The notes under the pieces: model-generated | What the model saw: only the letters and a program-made list of their open reading frames with translations | Told to the model about the DNA's origin: nothing | The model's database searches: none | From: a bacterium | Lineage (GTDB): Bacteria > SZUA-79 > Acidulodesulfobacterales > Acidulodesulfobacteraceae | Reading direction: 5' to 3' | NCBI GenBank assembly: GCA_021788495.1 | Contig: JAJYKQ010000065.1 | Span: forward strand, 1 to 5,438 | Length of the DNA stretch: 5,438 nucleotides | In this document: one piece after another, positions 1 through 5,349 of the stretch | Layout of the letters: every line of letters begins with the position of its first letter | Numbering within the stretch: position 1 is the stretch's first letter | Made by a program: the position numbers and the translations under genes

Positions 1-59
1 ATAGTAAGGTAGCAGGTTATATATTAATTTTTAAAAGCGCTATCGGTTTAAATATGTGA
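1..59 (+). CDS. 3' end of an upstream gene (partial, tentative)
   Basis: The frame beginning at base 3 is open from the window edge to a TGA at 57-59 and reads SKVAGYILIFKSAIGLNM before the stop. Its final ATG-TGA overlaps the GTG start of the next gene by four bases (GTGA, 56-59), the usual arrangement of translationally coupled genes in an operon. The visible residues are mostly hydrophobic and end in a short alternating stretch, which could be a membrane or barrel strand, but 18 residues are too few to name a family. An open frame this short can occur by chance in AT-rich DNA. The support is the exact stop/start overlap plus the lack of a clear Shine-Dalgarno before the GTG. Confidence 0.38.
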   Translation, partial: SKVAGYILIFKSAIGLNM

Positions 60-586
60 AAAATATTATTTTATCGGTTTTATTTTTATCAATTACTTTG
101 CAAATCTTTGGTTTATTTAACCAAAAACCGGCATTTGCATCTCCTTCAGTCGCTTTCGACCGCATAGGAATAGTCGTAGGAAGCTATCATTTTAATAACG
201 ACGGCAGCCATGCCTGGCGCACTCCGACTGCGCATTACGAAGAATATAACCCTGGAGTAACGGCATTTTTTAATGTTAAAGGTGTTCCGCTAATAAATCA
301 AGCTGGGATTTCGTATATCACAAAAAACAGCTTCGGCACGCCTTCGGTATATGTCTCGGTTTATCATAAACTTGCGTCTATAGGACCGGTCAGAATAGAC
401 CTTGCGGCAGCTCTCGCGACAGGTTATCATAATGAGGTAAAATTGGCAAATCAGTTTGACGGCATTCTTCCGCTCGCAGGTATAAGCCTAATAGTTTTTC
501 GCCATGTCGAAATCGATATTATCCCTGCCGGATATATATCAGGAAACAACAATGCAAACGAACTTTTCTTCACCGTTAGGCTGTAA
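56..586 (+). CDS. secreted small protein, probable outer-membrane beta-barrel
   Basis: This is a 176-residue exported protein. Residues 1-28 form a clear signal peptide: Lys at 2, a hydrophobic core from about 4 to 20, and AFA before SP as the likely signal peptidase I site (28/29). The mature part has no further membrane helix and no cysteine. It consists of alternating polar/hydrophobic strands separated by Gly/Asn/Pro turns (about 36-47, 66-74, 81-89, 96-106, 111-123, 140-147, 150-158, 169-176), as expected of a small outer-membrane barrel of about eight strands. Visible landmarks are GSYHF (42-46), EEYNPGV (62-68), NSFG (91-94) and ATGYHNE (121-127). From memory, this SYHF...NPG...GY order resembles small proteins found in proteobacteria and phages, some loosely annotated as lipid A or acyloxyacyl modifying; no catalytic residues can be assigned, so no enzyme activity is claimed. 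The start is GTG, the only start codon after the in-frame stop at 32-34 that retains the signal peptide. No good Shine-Dalgarno is seen. It is convergent with gspE. Confidence 0.75.
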   Translation: MKNIILSVLFLSITLQIFGLFNQKPAFASPSVAFDRIGIVVGSYHFNNDGSHAWRTPTAHYEEYNPGVTAFFNVKGVPLINQAGISYITKNSFGTPSVYVSVYHKLASIGPVRIDLAAALATGYHNEVKLANQFDGILPLAGISLIVFRHVEIDIIPAGYISGNNNANELFFTVRL

Positions 587-590
587 GAGC

Positions 591-628
591 GGAAAAAACC
601 TGAAAAGCTTTGTTTTATCCTATTTCAG
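591..628 (-). terminator. possible weak intrinsic terminator after gspDE
   Basis: Read on the minus strand just after the gspE stop, CTGAAA (628-623) can pair with TTTCAG (605-600), and this is followed by G and six Ts (598-593). The stem is only 6 bp with a 17-nt loop, so it would be weak. The position, in the 51-bp gap between convergent genes, is right for a terminator. No better hairpin is visible in the gap for either strand. Confidence 0.3.
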
Positions 629-637
629 TCTTACGTT

Positions 638-2260
638 TTAATCTTCTTCGGAAACCCTTACTACTTCGGCAATAGACGTGAGTCCCGACGCAAATTTCCT
701 TATGGCCTCAACCCTCAAGGTGCTCATCCCAAATTTAACCGCTTTTAATTTTATCTCCTGGGAGCTTGCCCTGGTCATAATCAAAGACCTTATGTCGTCG
801 TTGACTTCGAGAATTTCGTATATTGCGGTTCTGCCTTTATATCCGGTAAAATTACATTCTTTACATCCTTTCTGAGAATAAAACGTTCCTTTTGAAAGAA
901 TTTCATTTATTACGGGCATTATTTCCGACTGTTCGTCCGAAATTAAAAGTTTAACGTCTTCGTCGCTAATTTCGTACGACTCCCTGCAATCCGGACAGAG
1001 TTTCCTTAAAAGCCTCTGCGCAAAAACTATAGATATGGAAGAAGCTATTAAAAACGGCTCTATGCCCATATCGGTAAGCCTCGCGAAGGCGCTAGCCGAA
1101 TCGTTGGTATGAAGCGTCGAAAGCACTAAATGCCCCGTCATTGCGGACTGTATGGCAATTTCCGCCGTTTCCGAATCCCTTATTTCGCCTATCATTATAA
1201 CGTCAGGGTCTTGCCTTAATATATGCCTTAACCCTTTGGCGAAAGTAAGGCCTATCTTGTTATTCGCGTTTATCTGGGAAATACCTTTAATCTGGTATTC
1301 CACGGGGTCTTCAATAGTAAGGATGTTTTTGTCGGAATAAAGTTTCATAACCTCGTTTATAAACGAATAAAGCGTAGTAGTTTTTCCTGAACCGGTCGGT
1401 CCGGTAGAAATAACCATTCCCGTTGTTTTGGAAAGGGCTGTTTTTACGGAAGGCAAATATTTTTCGTCTATGCCTACTTCGGTTATATCGTAAATATTTA
1501 ACGATTTATCTAAAAGCCTTAAAACTACCCTTTCGCCGAAAATAGTCGGAACTATAGAAACCCTTATATCTATGTTTTTATTTCTTGCGACAAGCTGAAT
1601 CCTGCCGTCCTGAGGAAGCCTTTTTTCAGCGATATCGAGCCCCGCCATAACTTTTATTCTAGAAACTATGCTGTTTTTTAGATTAACCTGCGGCCTTAAT
1701 TTTTCGTTTAATGAGCCGTCTATCCTGAATTTTACCGATAAATAATCCTGAAAAGGCTCTATGTGAATGTCTGAAGCATTTTCTTTAAGCGCTTCGAGTA
1801 TTATAACGTTTATAAACTTTATCGCCGGCGCTTCGGAGTTTTCGTCTATTAAATCTATGTGCTCGAAACTTTTTAAATCGTCCGCAGCTGCCACGCCTGA
1901 TTCAAAAGCTCCGCCGTCCGACAGTCCTTCGCCGCTTAAACCGCTTATACCGTTTTTATGATTTTTAATGGAATCTAAACTGGTATCGTATATCGAGTTT
2001 ATTAAATTTATCAGTTCTTCTTCGGATATAACGGTTATATTTTTATTTACAATGCCTAATTTCATCAAGACGTCATTTACTACGTCAAAGCTTTTAGTCT
2101 TTTGCGTAACCGCAATATTGCACGAGGAATTGTCCGAAAAAGGAAAAGGAATAATCAGATTTTTTTTAAGATATATGGAAGAAAAATTTTCCCTTATAAT
2201 ACGGCGGATGTTCTCATCTTGGAATTCTTTTAATTTTTGGAATTCTTCTGGGGAATTCAT
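638..2260 (-). CDS. gspE: type II secretion system ATPase GspE
   Basis: This is the hexameric cytoplasmic ATPase that powers pseudopilus assembly in the type II secretion system, working at the inner membrane through GspL and GspF. The 540 residues include all GspE/PulE hallmarks. The N-terminal domain covers about 1-100. A Gly/Ser/Asp-rich linker (about 103-129) leads into the N2 domain, with ASDIHIEP at 162-169 and RLPQDGRI at 214-221. The ATPase core has Walker A GPTGSGKT (287-294), Asp box TIEDPVEY (315-322), Walker B region DPDVIMIGEIRD (351-362) and His box TGHLVLSTLHTND (375-387). Four cysteines in two CXXC pairs (422/425 and 466/469) form the zinc-binding subdomain typical of GspE and PilB. 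All key residues are intact. PilB is the main alternative; a secretin of GspD architecture immediately upstream favours GspE. The ATG start lies 45 nt after the gspD stop, and no start codon lies between it and an in-frame stop at 2294-2296. There is no recognisable Shine-Dalgarno (ATCCTCTAAA precedes the ATG). It is likely co-transcribed with gspD. Confidence 0.96.
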   Translation of the reverse strand: MNSPEEFQKLKEFQDENIRRIIRENFSSIYLKKNLIIPFPFSDNSSCNIAVTQKTKSFDVVNDVLMKLGIVNKNITVISEEELINLINSIYDTSLDSIKNHKNGISGLSGEGLSDGGAFESGVAAADDLKSFEHIDLIDENSEAPAIKFINVIILEALKENASDIHIEPFQDYLSVKFRIDGSLNEKLRPQVNLKNSIVSRIKVMAGLDIAEKRLPQDGRIQLVARNKNIDIRVSIVPTIFGERVVLRLLDKSLNIYDITEVGIDEKYLPSVKTALSKTTGMVISTGPTGSGKTTTLYSFINEVMKLYSDKNILTIEDPVEYQIKGISQINANNKIGLTFAKGLRHILRQDPDVIMIGEIRDSETAEIAIQSAMTGHLVLSTLHTNDSASAFARLTDMGIEPFLIASSISIVFAQRLLRKLCPDCRESYEISDEDVKLLISDEQSEIMPVINEILSKGTFYSQKGCKECNFTGYKGRTAIYEILEVNDDIRSLIMTRASSQEIKLKAVKFGMSTLRVEAIRKFASGLTSIAEVVRVSEED

Positions 2261-2305
2261 TTTAGAGGATATTAAATATAAATATTTAGTTTCTTATTAT
2301 TTTTA

Positions 2306-4513
2306 TTATTTAGTTTTATTATTATCGGCTTTTGTCTTAATATTTGTTTTAATATCAGGCGGCTTTACATAATTAGGAGAAACTATAACCATTTTCCTTG
2401 CTCCAGGAAGCGGCTGTTTGTCTTTTTTTAACGATGCCAAAAATTTCTTGTTGCGCTTATTGGTAATACTTAAAAGGGTTCTGGATGACGAGATGATTTT
2501 AGGCGATATAAGTATAACGAGATTGTCTTTTTCTAACGAACTGTTTTTGTCTTTGAATAAATAGCCTAGGAAAGGTATGTCGTCAAGGAGGGGAATTCCG
2601 GTAACGGAGTTGTTGACGGTATTCTGAATTAACCCGCCTATAATAACAGTCTGGTTATTTTTAATCATAATTCTTGTTTTTATATATCTGTTAGAAGTAG
2701 TAGGTCCTACTTCGTTGGCGCTTAAACCGTCAGGATTCGGGATAATGGAAGAAATTTTAGCGTATATTTTTAAGGTTAAATAATTCCCCGAATTTATCGT
2801 TGGCGTAATTTGAAGTTTTACTCCTACATTTTGCCTTTCTACCTGAGTTACGATATTTTGCAGTTCAAACTGGCTCGTAGCCGAAGACGTAATAAAAGGA
2901 ACGTTTTCGCCGACCATTATAGACGCTTTCTGGTTGTCTAAGGTTAAGAGATCCGGAGCGGATAAAACGTTTACGGCAGAGTTTGTGGCGATAAGCTGAA
3001 ACAGGGCGGCAAACGAAGGCACGGTTTCCGAAACGCCGTTAGGTCCTATGGGCAGGGTTATGGAGCCTCCGGCGGCTCCTGCAATCAATCCAGAAGTCGT
3101 AAAAGGATTAGACAGAAAACTGGATATGCCCTGGCTCATATTGTAATTTGCGTCTCCGAAAAAATTTCCCTTAAATCCGTAATACTGAGTGCCTATTTCG
3201 GAAGATTTAGTTAAATTAACCTCTGCTATTATGACCTGCACGAATACCTGCTTTCTTTTTTTATCGAGCTGTTTAATTACTTTAACGAGGGAACTATACT
3301 GCGCCGGAGTAGTTTCTATAATGAGGGAATTTTCGTCTTTATCGGGTATTATTACGGCTTTTCCGATAGCGGACACCCCGCCTTCGGCAGTTGTCGCCGC
3401 AGAACTCGGCGTTGATGCGGCAGCAGTCCGTCCTTTAAAAAAAGGCGGTTTTGGCGTCATTAAAGGCCTGTTGACAATTTGATTACCGGATTTTACAAGC
3501 GTTTTGGCATGCGAAATCATATTAGTTAAAATCTTAGCTATAGTTTTTGCCTTTGCATATTTAAGTTTATATACGTAAGTCTTTAGCGTCTGATTATTTG
3601 AACTTACGTCCAAAGATTTAATTAATTTAAGAATTTTTTTAAAATTTGACGGCGTCGCCATAACGATAATGGAATTTGCCGAAGGATAAGGAATAATTCT
3701 TACGAACTGCGAGTTAATATCCGGAGCGGAAAAATTAGCCGCGACCGAACCTGTATATATCGTGTTTAAAACGGAAGCTATTTTGGAAACTTTTACGTAT
3801 TTAACGGGGATAACGCCTATTTGCTGTCCATAGTCCGGAACGTCGAGCGCTTTTATTATTTTATCGGCTTTTCTAATATCTGAAGCATAGTCGGTAATAA
3901 TCAGCGAATTTGTCAGCGCATATGTTTGAATATTTGCCGACGGCGAAAGCAGTGGCATTAAAATATTCGCCATACTTTGCGCATTCATATAGTTTACCCG
4001 TACTATCTGTGTTTCGAATTGATGCCCGCTTAAACCTTCTACGTTAACAGGAACTGCGTTCTGCCTTGCAGAAGACGACTGGACTATTTTATAAACCCCG
4101 TTTCTTTTAATAATAGTATAGCCTTTATAGGAAAGCGCCGTAAGAAAGACCTTATAAGCTTCGGCAGTCGTAATTTTCTTGGAAGAAATTATCGTAACTT
4201 TTCCCTGAAGTTTTCCCGAATATATAAAATTTTTATGAGTAATCTTGGATATAAAATCCACTAAAGTCGGTATGGAAATATTTCTAAAATTCAAATAAAT
4301 AAAGCCCTTTTTGGAAAGAATATTGTATGCCGGATACTTTGGAGAATATTTAGTCCCGTTTTTTGCGTTATTTAATGCGCTTGACGTATTTACGTTAAAA
4401 CTAATTACGGTAAGCAAAGATATAAGAATTATGAGAAAAAAAGGAATAATCGCAACTGTTTTGGATAAACCTAATAATAATCTACTCATTTTGTATATTT
4501 TATTTATTTTCAA
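2306..4513 (-). CDS. gspD: type II secretion system secretin GspD
   Basis: GspD forms the multimeric outer-membrane channel through which folded exoproteins leave the periplasm. At 735 residues it is slightly longer than the usual 650-710. Residues 1-48 are a long signal sequence with hydrophobic core 19-39 and probable cleavage after SSA (44-46). The periplasmic part has N0 (about 71-145) and three secretin N modules: N1 (about 167-224), N2 (about 231-302) and N3 (about 309-418). N3 is split by a Pro/Ala/Thr/Ser-rich insert (about 340-386). The secretin barrel (about 422-673) has the gate region FQLIATNSAVNVLSAPDLLT (505-524), VGENVPFITS (534-543) and the signature IPLLDDIPFLGYLFK (640-654). 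A basic tail of about 60 residues follows. There are no cysteines. N0 plus three N modules argues for GspD over PilQ or a type III secretin. The start shown is TTG at 4513; an ATG at residue 9 (4489) also keeps the signal peptide, and neither has a Shine-Dalgarno. It heads a two-gene unit with gspE. Confidence 0.95.
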   Translation of the reverse strand: MKINKIYKMSRLLLGLSKTVAIIPFFLIILISLLTVISFNVNTSSALNNAKNGTKYSPKYPAYNILSKKGFIYLNFRNISIPTLVDFISKITHKNFIYSGKLQGKVTIISSKKITTAEAYKVFLTALSYKGYTIIKRNGVYKIVQSSSARQNAVPVNVEGLSGHQFETQIVRVNYMNAQSMANILMPLLSPSANIQTYALTNSLIITDYASDIRKADKIIKALDVPDYGQQIGVIPVKYVKVSKIASVLNTIYTGSVAANFSAPDINSQFVRIIPYPSANSIIVMATPSNFKKILKLIKSLDVSSNNQTLKTYVYKLKYAKAKTIAKILTNMISHAKTLVKSGNQIVNRPLMTPKPPFFKGRTAAASTPSSAATTAEGGVSAIGKAVIIPDKDENSLIIETTPAQYSSLVKVIKQLDKKRKQVFVQVIIAEVNLTKSSEIGTQYYGFKGNFFGDANYNMSQGISSFLSNPFTTSGLIAGAAGGSITLPIGPNGVSETVPSFAALFQLIATNSAVNVLSAPDLLTLDNQKASIMVGENVPFITSSATSQFELQNIVTQVERQNVGVKLQITPTINSGNYLTLKIYAKISSIIPNPDGLSANEVGPTTSNRYIKTRIMIKNNQTVIIGGLIQNTVNNSVTGIPLLDDIPFLGYLFKDKNSSLEKDNLVILISPKIISSSRTLLSITNKRNKKFLASLKKDKQPLPGARKMVIVSPNYVKPPDIKTNIKTKADNNKTK

Positions 4514-4554
4514 AATTCAAACTTTAAACTTTTTTTATTTTTTTTTATATGATA

Positions 4555-4583
4555 ACAATATAATTTATTGATAAAAAATTCAA
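4555..4583 (-). promoter_or_regulatory. candidate sigma-70 promoter for gspDE
   Basis: On the minus strand TTGAAT (4583-4578) and TATTGT (4560-4555) are separated by 17 bp. Each matches four of six consensus positions. Transcription would start near 4548, about 35 nt before the TTG start of gspD. The surrounding DNA is so AT-rich that chance matches are common, so this is tentative. An independent promoter is expected because an intrinsic terminator lies just upstream (4644-4685). Confidence 0.32.
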
Positions 4584-4587
4584 TAAA
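4564..4587. promoter_or_regulatory. 8-bp inverted repeat upstream of gspD, possible operator
   Basis: TTTATTGA (4564-4571) and TCAATAAA (4580-4587) are perfect inverted repeats with an 8-nt AT spacer. The pair covers the candidate -35 box and spacer of the gspD promoter, where a dimeric regulator could bind. No U-run follows it in a position that suggests termination. A chance origin is possible in this AT-rich stretch. Confidence 0.28.
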
Positions 4588-4643
4588 AAAATGTTTGAAA
4601 AAAACCGATTAACATTTTCATTATATTTCGCAGCAGTCCCGCC

Positions 4644-4685
4644 AAAAAACAAAAACTTCCGACCGCGTCAAACGCAGTCGGAAGT
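4644..4685 (-). terminator. intrinsic terminator of the coiled-coil gene
   Basis: On the minus strand ACTTCCGAC (4685-4677) pairs perfectly with GTCGGAAGT (4663-4655). After one mismatch, GCGT/ACGC adds four more pairs closed by a three-base TTG loop. TTTT, G, TTTTTT follow directly (4654-4644). This is a textbook Rho-independent terminator about 80 nt after the stop codon of the 120-residue gene, and it insulates gspDE from it. The hairpin is also the first stem of repeat copy A, so the repeat supplies the terminator. Confidence 0.75.
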
Positions 4686-4746
4686 AAGATACAGAAGCGG
4701 GCGTTTATAAAAGCTTCGCTTTTATAAACGCCGAAGTGGATAAATC
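4655..4746. repeat. two-hairpin palindromic element, copy A
   Basis: This is one of two related elements in the window. Hairpin 1 is 4655-4685: a 9-bp stem, a C/A mismatch, four more pairs and a CAA loop. A short linker (AAGATACAGAAGCG) leads to hairpin 2 (4700-4732), a perfect 15-bp stem GGCGTTTATAAAAGC with a TTC loop. It ends GAAGTGGATAAATC. The stretch GCGGGCGTTTATAAAAGC (4697-4714) is identical to copy B. GAAG occurs at 4681-4684, 4694-4697 and 4733-4736, the last directly at the foot of hairpin 2. The element lies between the coiled-coil gene stop and gspD. It codes for nothing evident; a REP-like or MITE-like nonautonomous element is the best reading, and a structured RNA is an alternative. 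Confidence 0.8.
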
Positions 4747-4765
4747 TGACTCATCCTACATTCAT

Positions 4766-5128
4766 TTATTTTGTCGGATGTAAGGCGTCAAAAAGTTTAT
4801 CGTTAAATTTATTCATTAAATCAACTTTTTCCGAAAGAGCCGATATTTTTATATCAATTTTTTCTTCGTTGTCTTCTATTTTATTCTCAAGGCGGTTTAT
4901 ATCGGACTTAAGTTCTTTTTCGAGACTTGAGATATCGGATTTAAGTTCGGTTCTAACGCTATCTATTTTAAGGTCAAGGTTGGCTATATCTGACTTAAGT
5001 TCGGTTCTAACTGAAGTTAGTCTTTCATCCAAGATTTCAACTTTAGAGATAAGCCTTTGTAAATCCGGCACAATAAGCTCTTGAATAACCTTTCTGATAG
5101 CATTCTCTTTAACGCTTTCGGCGGACAT
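4766..5128 (-). CDS. small coiled-coil protein with ELKSDI repeats
   Basis: This is a 120-residue, highly charged protein with no signal peptide, membrane segment or cysteine, so it is presumably cytoplasmic. Residues 1-22 contain a short helix (NAIRKVIQELIV) ending at Pro21. From about 22 to 112 it is a single predicted coiled coil. The motif ELKSDI occurs at 43-48, 61-66 and 72-77, spaced 18 and 11 residues apart. These are multiples or sums of 7 and 11, so the coil mixes heptad and hendecad periods. The longer unit SVRTELKSDI occurs twice (39-48 and 57-66). I do not recognise a named family. It broadly resembles repeat-containing coiled-coil proteins such as Borrelia Bdr or DUF1640-type proteins, but composition alone gives such likeness. 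Expression signals are unusually complete: extended -10 promoter, AAGGAGA Shine-Dalgarno 7 nt before the ATG, and an intrinsic terminator. It lies between two copies of the palindromic element. Function is unknown. Confidence 0.82.
   Translation of the reverse strand: MSAESVKENAIRKVIQELIVPDLQRLISKVEILDERLTSVRTELKSDIANLDLKIDSVRTELKSDISSLEKELKSDINRLENKIEDNEEKIDIKISALSEKVDLMNKFNDKLFDALHPTK
4899..5011. repeat. intragenic direct repeats in the coiled-coil gene
   Basis: Near-identical DNA copies underlie the ELKSDI protein motif. The units at 4932-4957 and 4986-5011 (26 bp, consensus starting ATATCNGAYTTAAGTTCGG) differ at two positions. A shorter copy of the first 17 bp lies at 4899-4915. Spacings are 33 and 54 bp, whole numbers of codons. 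Similarity at the nucleotide level, including third positions, suggests recent duplication or slippage within the gene. Confidence 0.7.
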
Positions 5129-5134
5129 TTTAAG

Positions 5135-5141
5135 TCTCCTT
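5135..5141 (-). promoter_or_regulatory. strong ribosome binding site
   Basis: On the minus strand AAGGAGA lies at 5141-5135, six to seven bases before the ATG at 5128. It fixes the start of the coiled-coil gene. It also shows that this genome uses Shine-Dalgarno initiation, in contrast to the other three starts in the window, which have none. Confidence 0.8.
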
Positions 5142-5171
5142 GCAATTAATCAATTTTACATTTTGTTTTAT

Positions 5172-5200
5172 ATTATATCATATATTCTTAATCGATAAAC
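5172..5200 (-). promoter_or_regulatory. extended -10 promoter of the coiled-coil gene
   Basis: On the minus strand TGATATAAT (5180-5172) is a perfect extended -10 (TGN-TATAAT). The -35 position at 17 bp spacing is weak (GTTTAT, 5200-5195), which an extended -10 tolerates. Transcription would begin near 5165, giving a leader of about 37 nt that contains the strong ribosome binding site. No operator or riboswitch is visible. Confidence 0.6.
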
Positions 5201-5349
5201 CCATTTTTTCTTTTTTTTGATCTCCAATTGATATCTTATCGGCAAAAGCGTGGATTCTGCATACATTATATTTTAAAATAGTCTATAAATACGACTTAAA
5301 GGATTTTAAAATTTTCAATTTAAAATAAAAATTTAATTCATAATATTCT

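Noticed and set aside
678..2372. Several plus-strand open frames of 62-134 codons across the gspE region
   Set aside because: They lie antisense to gspE, whose motifs are intact. Their translations are low-complexity Ser/Leu/Phe-rich strings with no domain, as expected of shadow frames.
3189..4571. Plus-strand open frames of 97 and 86 codons over gspD and its upstream region
   Set aside because: Both are antisense to the conserved secretin frame and lack plausible start signals or recognisable features; the second ends in AT-rich noncoding DNA.
4590..4616. AATGTT/AACATT inverted repeat
   Set aside because: A 6-bp stem with a 15-nt loop in AT-rich DNA is expected by chance and has no clear relation to a promoter or gene end.
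4700..4732. Hairpin 2 of copy A as a second intrinsic terminator
   Set aside because: The 15-bp stem is strong, but neither side is followed by a T-run, so it does not meet the intrinsic terminator pattern by itself.
4869..5084. 71-codon plus-strand frame over the coiled-coil gene
   Set aside because: It mirrors the repeats of the minus-strand gene, which has a promoter, ribosome binding site and terminator; the plus frame has none.
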